Notes under the pieces: model-generated | Told to the model about the DNA's origin: nothing | Database searches by the model: none | The model's input: only the letters and a program-made list of their open reading frames with translations | Position numbers and translations under genes: made by a program | Part shown: positions 16,053-23,795 of the stretch, in pieces | Position numbering within the stretch: the first letter of the stretch is position 1 | Layout of the letters: every line of letters begins with the position of its first letter | Assembly: GCA_021781595.1 (NCBI GenBank) | Contig: JAJXWN010000003.1 | Location: forward strand, 1-45,113 | Length of the DNA stretch: 45,113 nucleotides | Reading direction: 5' to 3' | From: a bacterium | GTDB lineage: Bacteria; Vulcanimicrobiota; Vulcanimicrobiia; Vulcanimicrobiales; Vulcanimicrobiaceae

Positions 16053-17376
16053 AGAGCAGCGGGAGGATCTCGCGCGGCGCGTCCTCGCATTCTCCCACGC
16101 CGATCAAACCGAAGTTCTTCTCGTCGACCGGGAAGCTTCGCTCTCGCGGTTCACGCACGACGCGATCCATCAGAACGTCGCGAGCGCCGACCTCTCGATC
16201 GCCGTTCGCGCGATCGCCGAAGAGCGCACCGGTGTAGCCCGCACCAACGTACTCGACGAGGCGTCGCTGCGCGACGTCGTAGCGCGCGCGCTCGCTATCG
16301 CTCGGCACGCACCGGCCGACCCCGAACAGCCCGCACTTCCGGTCGGTGCGCCGCCGCCCGCTCCGGCGGAGGCTTTCGCCGAGGCTACCGCCCGCGCGAC
16401 GCCCCAGCTTCGTGCGCAGATCTGCGAGGATATCTTCCGCGCCGGCGAAGCCGGCGGGCTATGGGCCGCTGGATACGCAGCGACCGAACGCGGCGGCATA
16501 ACGGTCGTGAATTCGAACGGAGCGCGCGCGTCGTTCGACGGTTCGGATGCCGCTGCAAACGTCAAAATGAACGGCGGCGATTCCAGCGGCTTTGCCGAAG
16601 CCTACGACACCGACGTGCGACGCCTCGACGGGACTCTGCTCGGCGCGATCGCCGCAGGCAAGGCCCGCGAATCCGCGCATCCGAGGGACGTCGAACCTGG
16701 TCCCTGGACCGTGATCCTCGAACCAGCCGCCTTCGGCGAGCTCTTCTCCTATATCGCCGATCACTTCTCTGCGCTCTCGTTCGACGAGGGCTCGTCGTTC
16801 CTCAGCGACGGACTCGACCGCACGTATCTTGGTGAAAACGTCACGATTACCGACGACTACGCACACCCGCTGGCGCCCGGCATGCCCTTCGATTTCGAGG
16901 GCTTCCCGACCAAACGTCTGGCGCTCGTCGAGCACGGCGTCGCCCGTGCCGTCGTCACGGACAACTACTGGGCGCACAAACTCGGCCGCGAGAACACCGG
17001 GCATGCGCTCCCGGCCCCGAACGCGTCGGGACCGCAGGCCCGGAATCTCGTCGTCTCTGCCGGAAGCAAGAACGCCGCGCAACTCATTGCCGAGACCAAG
17101 CGCGGTCTGCTCGTTACCCGCTTCTGGTACATTCGCACCGTTGACCAAAAAAAGGCGATCGTTACCGGCATGACCCGCGACGGAACGTTCCTCATCGAAA
17201 ATGGGAAGTTGACGGGCGGCGTGCGCAACATGCGCTTCAACCAAAGCATTCTGGAGGCGTTGTGCCGTTGCGAGTTTGCAAGCGAGTTGTCTCGAACCGG
17301 CGGCTACTCCTATTCGGTCGTCGTCCCGGCGGTGAAGATCGAGAACTTCACGTTCAGCAGCGGAACGGGCTTCTAG
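16045..17376 (+). CDS. tldE: TldE/PmbA-type metalloprotease partner subunit
   Basis: 443-aa TldD/PmbA-family protein without an HExxxH motif, as expected for the TldE (PmbA) subunit that completes the active cavity of TldD. Family segments include the GGDSSGFAEAYD-like block, the GASGPQARNLVV-like glycine region near 335 and the C-terminal IENFTFSSGTGF. GTG start at 16045 overlaps the tldD stop by 8 nt, with a GGAG-like run just upstream, so the pair is translationally coupled. The TAG stop (17374-17376) is the first three bases of the left terminal repeat of the MITE-like element. The original 3' end of the gene may therefore have been replaced by the insertion. Confidence 0.87.
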   Translation: MDREQREDLARRVLAFSHADQTEVLLVDREASLSRFTHDAIHQNVASADLSIAVRAIAEERTGVARTNVLDEASLRDVVARALAIARHAPADPEQPALPVGAPPPAPAEAFAEATARATPQLRAQICEDIFRAGEAGGLWAAGYAATERGGITVVNSNGARASFDGSDAAANVKMNGGDSSGFAEAYDTDVRRLDGTLLGAIAAGKARESAHPRDVEPGPWTVILEPAAFGELFSYIADHFSALSFDEGSSFLSDGLDRTYLGENVTITDDYAHPLAPGMPFDFEGFPTKRLALVEHGVARAVVTDNYWAHKLGRENTGHALPAPNASGPQARNLVVSAGSKNAAQLIAETKRGLLVTRFWYIRTVDQKKAIVTGMTRDGTFLIENGKLTGGVRNMRFNQSILEALCRCEFASELSRTGGYSYSVVVPAVKIENFTFSSGTGF

Positions 17377-17496
17377 CAGGTTGCGGAAAAACCCGCGGTC
17401 TCCGGATCGGGCCCGAATGTTCCGTCGAAACGAGGAGCGATGAGGAAGCAACGCCCGGGTTCGAGACGGCGGCGGGGGTCTTTCCGCAACCTGCTA
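17374..17496. mobile_element. 123-bp MITE-like element with 16-bp terminal inverted repeats
   Basis: Perfect terminal inverted repeats TAGCAGGTTGCGGAAA (17374-17389) and TTTCCGCAACCTGCTA (17481-17496) bound a 91-nt interior with no coding capacity. Pairing continues imperfectly inward (ACCC/GGGT). Such ends with a short non-coding core fit a non-autonomous transposon (MITE) mobilised by an IS elsewhere. An alternative is a large bidirectional terminator hairpin between the convergent tldE and 17511-18440 genes. No clear target-site duplication is visible. An 11-nt piece of the repeat (GCAACCTGCTA) also occurs at 6894-6904. Confidence 0.6.
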
Positions 17497-17510
17497 AGAG
17501 ACTGTCGGAG

Positions 17511-18440
17511 CTAAGCGCCGGCGCGGTAGCGTATGGCTAGCCGGACGGTGCCGGCAAGGAAGATTGCCATGCCGATCCAGAGCACGAAGAACGATGGCGC
17601 CGAGACCACGACTATCGAGGGATAGGAGGCGATCTTCGCGGTCAGGTTAAGGCCGCCGATCGACCGGCTGGAACCGTCGGCGACGATGCCGATGCCGCCG
17701 GGCAGCACCTGGTCCCCGCTCGTCGAGACGGCGAAGAGCACCGCCGGTAGGCCGTCGAGCGGCGGGTTGGCGTGCAGTTGCGCCGCCTGCTGCACGGAAA
17801 ACAGCACGGCCTTGACTTGCCGCGCCGCCGCCGGCACGGCAAAGCTGTCGAACGGCACCGTCATTCCAGCGATCGTCGTCGACTGCGCCATCAGCAGAAC
17901 CGGCGACAAGAAGACGCTGTTGGTCGGCTGCGTGATCGTGAGATGGTTGCCGCGCGCATCGCGTACGCTGACGTGAACCACCGATCGCGGACGCTGCCAA
18001 AGAATGAAGCCTCCGACGTAACGGCGGCGATTCGGCGGGATCGCTACCTGCACCGCGCCCGCGCGGCGCAGATCCACCGTTACGCTGCCCGTGCCGGCGT
18101 GATCGGATTGCAGGAACGGGAAGACGAGCGAGCCGCCGAGGTCTGCGTCGTGGACGGTCGAGCCGGGCGCACCGACGACCGTATGCGGTCCGGGTCCGAG
18201 CAGACCGCTCGCGATACCTGCGAACGCAACGACGCCGGCGCCCAGCAACAGTAGCGCCGCCGCCCCGGTGAGGCCGGGCCGGGAGCGCCGGAGCGCCTGC
18301 ATCCGAAAGAGCGCGTACGCGATCGACGCCGCAACGATCGCGTTGTACCAACCATACTGGTAGACGGCCCTGCCCGGCCAGATTTCCTGGATGGCGACCA
18401 TGACGACAGCGGCCCCCGCTGCGAAAAGCAACGAGCCCAC
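17511..18440 (-). CDS. Membrane protein, possibly ResB-like (cytochrome c biogenesis)
   Basis: 309-aa protein with N-terminal membrane segments (about residues 3-18, 33-45 and 58-80), a long extracytoplasmic beta-rich domain (about 85-270), and a final membrane helix (about 278-303, SFFVLWIGMAIFLAGTVRLAIRYR). This topology, and the last block, recall ResB/Ccs1, where a soluble loop ends at a (D/A)P..lxWxGf helix. The overall length is shorter than ResB and no heme-binding His pair is obvious, so the family call is tentative. GTG start with GGAGGAA 7 nt upstream, 3 nt after the TlpA-type gene. That partnership (ResA-ResB-like) is the main contextual support. Confidence 0.55.
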   Translation of the reverse strand: MGSLLFAAGAAVVMVAIQEIWPGRAVYQYGWYNAIVAASIAYALFRMQALRRSRPGLTGAAALLLLGAGVVAFAGIASGLLGPGPHTVVGAPGSTVHDADLGGSLVFPFLQSDHAGTGSVTVDLRRAGAVQVAIPPNRRRYVGGFILWQRPRSVVHVSVRDARGNHLTITQPTNSVFLSPVLLMAQSTTIAGMTVPFDSFAVPAAARQVKAVLFSVQQAAQLHANPPLDGLPAVLFAVSTSGDQVLPGGIGIVADGSSRSIGGLNLTAKIASYPSIVVVSAPSFFVLWIGMAIFLAGTVRLAIRYRAGA

Positions 18441-18443
18441 GAA

Positions 18444-18977
18444 CTACTTCCTCCGCAGGAGCGGCCGAACGGCTGCGACCATCTGGTCGTAGGTGAGCGG
18501 CCCGTCAAAACCGCGCTCGACGATGCCGGCCGGATCGATGACGATCGTGGTCGGCAGACCTAGGGCCGCATAGACGCGCCCGTACTGCTGATCCTCGTCG
18601 AGCAAGACGGGGAAGTGGATGCCGAGCGAATCGGCAAAGGCTCGCGCCCGGCGCGCGGATTCGCCCTGATTGACGCCCAGCACGATCACGTTGCGCGATC
18701 TGTAGGCGGCGTAAAAGCGCTGGAGATCCGGCATCTCGAGGCGACACGGCGGACACCACGAAGCCCAAAGATTCATGAACACGATGTGCCCGCGATACTG
18801 CGCCAACGAGCCTTGCTTGCCATCGAGCGATCGCACCTCGAAGCTCGGAGCTCTATGGCCGGCAAGCGCTGCCGGACCCGCAGCATGGGGTGGGCCGTTA
18901 CGAAAATAGCCTGCTACGACGATCGCCGCCACCAGCAAGCCCGCCACCCAGTAGATCCACGTGAGGCGTTTAGTCAC
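18444..18977 (-). CDS. TlpA/ResA-type membrane-anchored thioredoxin
   Basis: 177-aa thiol-disulfide oxidoreductase tethered by an N-terminal membrane helix (about residues 7-25), with the thioredoxin domain outside the inner membrane. Active site WCPPC (Cys75, Cys78) sits in NLWASWCPPC; the cis-Pro loop is GLPTTIVID. The AhpC-TSA/TlpA-type GVNQGE insert is present. Such proteins reduce apocytochrome c or other exported thiols. GTG at 18977 is preferred because AGGAG lies 4 nt upstream and it gives a normal anchor; the frame extends 11 codons further to GTG 19010. It leads a two-gene operon with the ResB-like membrane protein, and is divergent from folD. Confidence 0.87.
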   Translation of the reverse strand: MTKRLTWIYWVAGLLVAAIVVAGYFRNGPPHAAGPAALAGHRAPSFEVRSLDGKQGSLAQYRGHIVFMNLWASWCPPCRLEMPDLQRFYAAYRSRNVIVLGVNQGESARRARAFADSLGIHFPVLLDEDQQYGRVYAALGLPTTIVIDPAGIVERGFDGPLTYDQMVAAVRPLLRRK

Positions 18978-19068
18978 CAATCTCCTATCGGCGCTGCCTA
19001 GGCCACTCACCTTCTTTGCGCCACGAGCGCCGTAGGTAAGCCCCTTCCTGCGGCGAAACCGCGATGCC

Positions 19069-19959
19069 GTGCCGGCTCAGATCCTCGACGGTCGCGCTGT
19101 CGCCAATGATTTGCGCGCCGAACTCACCGCCCGTAGCGCGGCGCTGCGCGTGCTTGGGATCCATCCGCGGCTAGCGGTAATACTGGTCGGCAAGGACGTA
19201 TCCTCGCTTGCCTACGTTCGTAACCTCGTCAAGACCGGCGAGCGAATCGGCATCGCGATACAAATCGACGAGCTGCGCGAGGACGCGACTGCGCCGCAAG
19301 TTCGCGCGCATCTGGAACGCCTTCAGGACGATCGTACCGTTCACGGCGTCATCCTCCAGCAACCGTTGCCGCCCCATCTCTCGATACGCAACGTCGCCGA
19401 CGCGATGCCGATCGAGAAAGACGTCGACGGAACGCATCCGGTAAACCAAGGGAACTTGGCATTCGGCAGCGGCTCGGAGTTCGTGCCGGCGACGCCCGCC
19501 GCCGTCATGCTGTTATTGGAACGCAGCCGGCACTGGCCGTTGCGCGGACGCCGAGCGGTGATGATCGGCCGCTCGATCGTCGTGGGTGCGCCGGTCGCCA
19601 TGCTGATGCTCGCCCACGATGCAACCGTCACCATCCTGCACAAAGAGTCGGCGGCTCTGCAGCCCTACGTGCGCTTGGCCGAGGTGGTGGTGACGGCCAC
19701 CGGCGTTCCGGGATTGATCGGAGGAGCCGACATCGCTCCGGGTGCGACGGTCATCGACGTCGGAACGACCGTGGTCGCGGGCACGCTGCGCGGCGACGTG
19801 GATTTTGCTTCGGCCGTTGCGGTCGCCGGCGCGATAACGCCCGTACCGGGAGGAGTCGGACCGCTCACCAACGTCGCGCTGCTGCGCAACGTTATCGAGG
19901 CGGCTTCCCGATCTGCAGGTCTTCGTCCAGGAATTGCCCGAGCGCAGCCGCAAGAGTGA
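19069..19959 (+). CDS. folD: FolD, methylene-THF dehydrogenase (catalytic Lys of cyclohydrolase replaced by Leu)
   Basis: 296-aa FolD-family enzyme of one-carbon metabolism, normally oxidising 5,10-methylene-THF and hydrolysing methenyl-THF. The substrate half shows AYVRN, ILQQPLP and EKDVDGTHPVN; the NADP half shows VMIGRSIVVGAPVA; PVPGGVGPLT closes it. In the YVxxK motif the catalytic Lys (Lys54 in E. coli, Lys56 in human) is Leu53 here (Tyr49-Val-Arg-Asn-Leu53), with a Lys two residues later (Lys55). Loss of that Lys is known to abolish cyclohydrolase while sparing dehydrogenase activity. GTG start. Its stop overlaps the methyltransferase start; it heads a four-gene operon to 21724. Confidence 0.9.
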   Translation: MPAQILDGRAVANDLRAELTARSAALRVLGIHPRLAVILVGKDVSSLAYVRNLVKTGERIGIAIQIDELREDATAPQVRAHLERLQDDRTVHGVILQQPLPPHLSIRNVADAMPIEKDVDGTHPVNQGNLAFGSGSEFVPATPAAVMLLLERSRHWPLRGRRAVMIGRSIVVGAPVAMLMLAHDATVTILHKESAALQPYVRLAEVVVTATGVPGLIGGADIAPGATVIDVGTTVVAGTLRGDVDFASAVAVAGAITPVPGGVGPLTNVALLRNVIEAASRSAGLRPGIARAQPQE

Positions 19960-20597
19960 TGCGAATGTACGATGACCTCTCAGCCTATCTGGAAGCGGTG
20001 CATCCGGAGCCGGATCCGCTGCTGCTGGAACTCGAACAGTACGGCCGCAAAGAGGATATGCTCGGCGTGACGCGCCCGGTCGGCCGGCTGCTCTCGGTAC
20101 TGGTTCACTGCATGCAGGCCAATCGCATTCTCGAGATCGGCACCGCGTACGGGTATGCCACCCTATGGATGGCGCTAGCCTTACCGCCTGCCGGGCGGAT
20201 CTGGAGCTTCGACCCCGACATCGAGCGCACGGAGGTCGCGCGCTCGTATTTCGACCGCGCCGGCATCTCCGATCGCATCGAGATCATCAACCAATCGGCG
20301 CTCCCCGTATTGCCAACTTTCCCGCAACGCAACCTCGACATCGCCTTCATCGACGGCGAGAAGACCGAGTACGAGGCGTATCTCGAACTCTGCGCGCCGC
20401 TCCTCAAACTCTCGGGGCTGATCGTCGTGCACAACGTCTTGCTGGGCGGCCGAGTTGCACGCAAACCGGCGCGCGGCGACGATGCGGCGGTCGTCGCCAT
20501 CCGGCGTTTCAACGAGGTCTTCCTGAGCCGTCCCGATCTGGATGCGACGATCATTCCGCTGGGCGGCGGAACGGGTATCGGGGCTCGCAAACGGTGA
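19956..20597 (+). CDS. Class I SAM-dependent O-methyltransferase (CCoAOMT-like)
   Basis: 213-aa cytoplasmic methyltransferase of the caffeoyl-CoA/catechol O-methyltransferase-like family (Methyltransf_3/24). Motif I is ILEIGTAYGYATLWMA (about residues 58-73). The acidic end of beta-2 is SFDPD, and the IAFIDGEKTEYEAYLELC block near 129 carries the usual metal-site Asp region. LIVVHNVLLGG corresponds to the family's D-N-V-L-x-G segment, but with His in place of Asp before Asn, which may weaken divalent-metal binding. GTG at 19956 overlaps the folD stop; ATG codons at 19959 and 19965 are possible starts. It is followed by a GTGA overlap with the flavin reductase gene. Substrate unknown. Confidence 0.8.
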   Translation: MMRMYDDLSAYLEAVHPEPDPLLLELEQYGRKEDMLGVTRPVGRLLSVLVHCMQANRILEIGTAYGYATLWMALALPPAGRIWSFDPDIERTEVARSYFDRAGISDRIEIINQSALPVLPTFPQRNLDIAFIDGEKTEYEAYLELCAPLLKLSGLIVVHNVLLGGRVARKPARGDDAAVVAIRRFNEVFLSRPDLDATIIPLGGGTGIGARKR

Positions 20598-21079
20598 ACC
20601 CGCCGGGCGCGGCGGAGTTCAAGAGCGCGATGCGCCGCGTACCCACCGGCGTAACCGTCGTAACCAGCCTGCGCGAGCACGAACCGCGCGGCGCGACCGT
20701 AAGCGCGTTTGCCGGCGTCTCGGCCGATCCGCCGAGTGTGCTGATCTGCGTCAACCGCGAGGCGCGAACCTACCTCTTCATAGCAGCGTCGAAGATCTTT
20801 TGCGTCAACGTCTTGAGCTTGAATCAGCGCGATCTGGCCGAACGCTTCTCCGGCCAGCTGCGTGACGATCAATTCGATGGTATCGCATACCGTACCGAGG
20901 CGACTGGCGCGGCCGTCCTCGACGGAACGATCGCGTATTTCGACTGCGAGGTGATTGAAGAGCTGCGGGCCGGTTCGCATTCGATCTTCGTCGGGCGCGT
21001 ACTCGCTTGTTCCGGGCACGCCGAAAGCCCGCTCGGATACTTCGACGGCGCGTTCCACGACTTTCAGGTTCGCGGCTAG
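20594..21079 (+). CDS. Flavin reductase-like FMN-binding split-barrel protein
   Basis: 161-aa member of the flavin reductase (DIM6/NTAB, HpaC-type) family, which reduces FMN or FAD with NAD(P)H for two-component monooxygenases, or serves as an FMN-binding oxidoreductase. It has the family order: MRRVPTGVTVVTS at the N-terminus, ATVSAFAGVSADPPSVLICVN (FMN-binding strands), then FCVNVLSLNQRDLAERFSG, and GRVLACSGHAESPLGYFDGAFHDF at the end. GTG start overlaps the upstream stop as GTGA (4 nt). The metallo-hydrolase gene starts 3 nt after its stop. No partner monooxygenase gene is in view. Confidence 0.85.
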   Translation: MNPPGAAEFKSAMRRVPTGVTVVTSLREHEPRGATVSAFAGVSADPPSVLICVNREARTYLFIAASKIFCVNVLSLNQRDLAERFSGQLRDDQFDGIAYRTEATGAAVLDGTIAYFDCEVIEELRAGSHSIFVGRVLACSGHAESPLGYFDGAFHDFQVRG

Positions 21080-21082
21080 GCT

Positions 21083-21724
21083 ATGCTCCTCGAGCACTTT
21101 GCGGTCGGTCCGCTCGCTTGCAACTGCACGATCGTCGCCGATGAGCGTAGCGGCGAAGCTCTCGTCGTGGACGGCGGCGACGGCATCGACGAAGTCGTCA
21201 GACGCCTAGCCGCCGGCGGCCTGCGCGCGACGCACCTGCTGCATACGCACGCCCATATCGACCATATCGGCGACCTCGGGCGCCTGCGCGAGCGTACGGG
21301 CGCACGTGGCTTCCTGCACCCGGCCGATCTGCCGCTCTATCGTACGCTCGCGCTGCAAGCGCGTTGGATCGGCTTGGCCGCGGCCCCGGCGGTCGTGGAG
21401 CTCGACGGCGATCTCCATGACGGCGACGTGCTGCGCCTGGGCGACGGGCGCATCTCCGTACTCCACACCCCGGGTCATACGCCCGGCAGCGTCTGTTTCG
21501 AAATCGCCAACGGACCGGCGACCACGATCCTTTCCGGCGACACACTCTTCGCGGGCTCCATCGGGCGATGGGATCTAGGCGGCACCTCGATGGAGGATAT
21601 CGTGTCGTCGATCCAGCGCAAACTCATGGGCTACCCGGACGACGCGCCGGTGATCCCAGGCCACGGCCCCCTCACGACCATCGGCACCGAACGCCGCACC
21701 AACCCCTATCTGCTCGGCCGCTAA
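21083..21724 (+). CDS. Metallo-beta-lactamase-fold hydrolase (glyoxalase II-like)
   Basis: 213-aa MBL-fold protein. Metal-binding motif HxHxDH is HAHIDH (His56, His58, Asp60, His61), followed by the further ligands HTPGHTPGS (His near 131), LSGDTLF (Asp near 155) and VIPGHGP (His near 197). Size and the GDTLFAGSIGRWDLGG block match the small glyoxalase II-like/YcbL hydrolase group, which act on thioesters such as S-lactoylglutathione or related substrates. Last gene of the folD operon. It ends 6 nt before the convergent NifU-like gene, leaving no room for a dedicated terminator. Confidence 0.87.
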   Translation: MLLEHFAVGPLACNCTIVADERSGEALVVDGGDGIDEVVRRLAAGGLRATHLLHTHAHIDHIGDLGRLRERTGARGFLHPADLPLYRTLALQARWIGLAAAPAVVELDGDLHDGDVLRLGDGRISVLHTPGHTPGSVCFEIANGPATTILSGDTLFAGSIGRWDLGGTSMEDIVSSIQRKLMGYPDDAPVIPGHGPLTTIGTERRTNPYLLGR

Positions 21725-21730
21725 CCAGCC

Positions 21731-22219
21731 TCAGTGCAGTTGGATGACGATCTTGCCGTCGCGAGCGGGAGCTTGCGGCGTAGACGACTGCTGCACGGGC
21801 GCGGGGCTCCGCGGCACGGGAATGGCGGCGTAGTCCGGGACCGCACCCGAAGCGACTTTGCGACGGTAATCGTCGATCGCTACGTGCAGCGCTTCGAGCG
21901 CGCGCTGTGGGTAATCTTTTTTCTTCTCGGGATACCCTCCGAGCTCGTCTTCGATCTCGCGCTCGCTCAGGCGCGCTGCTTCGTCGATGGTCTTTCCCCG
22001 GACGAGGTCCACGACCAAGCTGCACGTTGCGGTGCCGAATCCACAGCCGGTCGTGAAATACGAGATCTCCTCGACGATCGCTCCCGGTCCGATCTTCAGA
22101 AAGAAACTATACATATCGCCGCACGAATCGCTGAAATATTCACCGCTGGCGGTCGGGTGATCCATGGTGCGAAAACCCGCGCGCTCCTCGACTAAACGCT
22201 GAAACTTCGGGAAATTCAA
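21731..22219 (-). CDS. NifU/IscU-like Fe-S scaffold homologue lacking the third cysteine
   Basis: 162-aa protein with an IscU-like domain (residues about 1-120). Cys33 (DSCGD, with Asp35) and Cys59 (TTGCGFGTATC) match the first two IscU ligands at the right spacing (26 residues). The third ligand, expected 43 residues later (E. coli Cys106), is Asp102 in KKKDYPQRALEALHVAI. The last 40 residues are a Pro/Ser-rich tail ending in KIVIQLH. It lies 31 nt downstream of sufR on the same strand, so it is probably autoregulated with it. It may be a specialised scaffold, carrier or regulator-delivery protein rather than a standard assembly scaffold. A separate SufU-type protein is encoded at 26306-26698. 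Confidence 0.82.
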   Translation of the reverse strand: MNFPKFQRLVEERAGFRTMDHPTASGEYFSDSCGDMYSFFLKIGPGAIVEEISYFTTGCGFGTATCSLVVDLVRGKTIDEAARLSEREIEDELGGYPEKKKDYPQRALEALHVAIDDYRRKVASGAVPDYAAIPVPRSPAPVQQSSTPQAPARDGKIVIQLH

Positions 22220-22250
22220 GGCATTAAATCCTTCTCAAAGATACCCCGCA

Positions 22251-22892
22251 TTAGGGACGAACCGGATCCACTTGGAGCTCGAAACGGCACCGGTCGCCGC
22301 CGGTTGCGAGCGAATCGGTCTGCACGTGCCGGCCGCCGATCGTCCAATCGATGACGTTGTGGATCACCGAGCACACTTCGGGATTCTCCTTGGCGACCTC
22401 GGAGTACGGGCAGTTGTGCTCCTGCAGCGCGAAGCCGCCGTCGATCGAATCGTACTCGGCTACGACCCCCTGCTCGCGCAGCATGCCGGCGAGCTGCGCG
22501 ACTTTCCCTTCGGCGTCGGGCGCCGTCATGCGGTCGCGTGCCTTCTCGGTCGCGCGCTTGGCGATGCCGTCGAAGACGTCGCCCACCGCCTCCGGTCCGA
22601 AACGTTCGCGCACCTCGCGCAGCACCGCGCCGAGCATCTTGTCATACTGCTGCGGGAAGATCTTCTCGGCTTCGGGCGTAAGCGAAAACTCGTAGGTCGG
22701 CTTGGTCGGTCCCCGCCGAACCGAGCGCTCGACGACGAGGCCATCGCGCTCAAGCACGACCAGCTGCTGGCGAATCGCGTTGGGCGAAAGACCGAACACC
22801 TTGGCAAGGTCTACAGCGGAGGCCGTACGGCACTGGCGCAGCTCCGCCACGATCTTTCCGCGGGTCGTCTGGAAGAAACGGTCGGCTTGCAT
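22251..22892 (-). CDS. sufR: SufR-type iron-sulfur-sensing transcriptional repressor
   Basis: 213-aa winged-helix regulator. The DNA-binding domain is residues about 10-60 (VDLAKVFGLSPNAIRQQLVVLERDGLV). The C-terminal sensor carries Cys161, Cys174 and Cys202, with spacings of 13 and 28 residues. These match the Cys164/177/205 cluster ligands reported for cyanobacterial SufR, so a [4Fe-4S]-bound repressor of the suf genes is well supported. ATG start; there is no clear Shine-Dalgarno and a -10-like TAGTAT (22903-22908 on the minus strand) lies only 10 nt away, so the mRNA may be nearly leaderless. Divergent from sufC over a 132-bp region that holds a candidate operator. Confidence 0.92.
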   Translation of the reverse strand: MQADRFFQTTRGKIVAELRQCRTASAVDLAKVFGLSPNAIRQQLVVLERDGLVVERSVRRGPTKPTYEFSLTPEAEKIFPQQYDKMLGAVLREVRERFGPEAVGDVFDGIAKRATEKARDRMTAPDAEGKVAQLAGMLREQGVVAEYDSIDGGFALQEHNCPYSEVAKENPEVCSVIHNVIDWTIGGRHVQTDSLATGGDRCRFELQVDPVRP

Positions 22893-22902
22893 ATCTAACC
22901 CG

Positions 22903-22969
22903 ATACTACCATGGAAACACTAGATAGTCCAGGTTTTCCTTGACTTTCCGCCGCCGCATCCGATAGGAT
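22903..22969. promoter_or_regulatory. Divergent sufR/sufC promoter region with candidate SufR operator
   Basis: For sufC: -35 TTGACT (22940-22945), 18-bp spacer, -10 TAGGAT (22964-22969), predicted start near 22976. For sufR (minus): -10 TAGTAT (22903-22908), with a poor -35. Between them is the perfect palindrome ACTAGATAGT (22919-22928), flanked by GGAAAC (22913-22918) and GTTTTCC (22933-22939). A repressor bound there would cover the region just upstream of the sufC -35 and the sufR promoter spacer, explaining joint control. The sites are seen; SufR binding is inferred. Confidence 0.6.
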
Positions 22970-23024
22970 AGACCTGCGCCCACTCTGCAACATCGAAACG
23001 TCACCCACATTCAAAGGAGCCAGC

Positions 23025-23795
23025 GTGTCCGAGCCGGGACTTCGCATCAACGATCTGCGCGCAAGCGTCGCGGGCAACGATATTCTCAAGGGCATCAACT
23101 TGACGGTCGAGCCCGGCAAGGTCCACGCCCTGATGGGCCCCAACGGCAGCGGCAAATCGACGCTCGCCTTCTCGCTGAGCGGCCATCCCGCTTACGTGGT
23201 TACGGGCGGCACGGCGACGCTCGACGGCGAGAATCTTCTCGGCCTTCTGCCCGATAAGCGCGCCAAAGCCGGCCTCTTCCTCTCGTTTCAGTATCCCGCG
23301 GCGATCCCGGGCGTCAAGGTGGCGAACTTTCTGTACGCCGCGCGCCAAGCCGTTCGCCCCGGCGATCTGACGCCCGCGAAGTTCCGCGCGCTGCTCGTGG
23401 AAAAGATGGAACTGCTCGACATGGACCCGACGTTTTTGGGCCGCTACCTGAACGACGGTTTCTCCGGCGGCGAGAAAAAGCGTCTGGAGATGCTCCAACT
23501 CGCAGTGCTCGCACCGCGCTACGCGATTCTCGACGAGACCGACTCCGGGCTCGACGTCGACGCGCTTCGGGCCGTTGGCGAATCGGTGAGAGCGATGCGC
23601 GAATCCGGCGAAGGACGCGCGACCGGTTTCCTCATCATCACGCATTACCCGCGCATCCTCCATCACGTCAAGCCCGACGCCGTTCACGTGATGGTCGGCG
23701 GCCGCATCGTCAAGCAAGGCGGCGCGGATCTCGCCGAACTGATCGAACGCGATGGCTACGACAAGATTCGCGAAGAGATCGAAGCGGTTGCCTAG
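23025..23795 (+). CDS. sufC: Fe-S cluster assembly ATPase SufC
   Basis: 256-aa ABC-type ATPase of the SUF system, which binds SufB/SufD scaffolds and drives cluster assembly. Walker A GPNGSGKST (Lys44), signature FSGGEKKRLEML, Walker B YAILDETDSGLD and the H-loop IITHYPRIL are all intact and SufC-specific. Cytoplasmic, soluble, normal length. GTG start with AAAGGAG 5 nt upstream. First gene of sufC-sufB/D-sufS-sufU behind the SufR-controlled promoter. The next gene starts 8 nt inside its 3' end. Confidence 0.95.
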   Translation: MSEPGLRINDLRASVAGNDILKGINLTVEPGKVHALMGPNGSGKSTLAFSLSGHPAYVVTGGTATLDGENLLGLLPDKRAKAGLFLSFQYPAAIPGVKVANFLYAARQAVRPGDLTPAKFRALLVEKMELLDMDPTFLGRYLNDGFSGGEKKRLEMLQLAVLAPRYAILDETDSGLDVDALRAVGESVRAMRESGEGRATGFLIITHYPRILHHVKPDAVHVMVGGRIVKQGGADLAELIERDGYDKIREEIEAVA

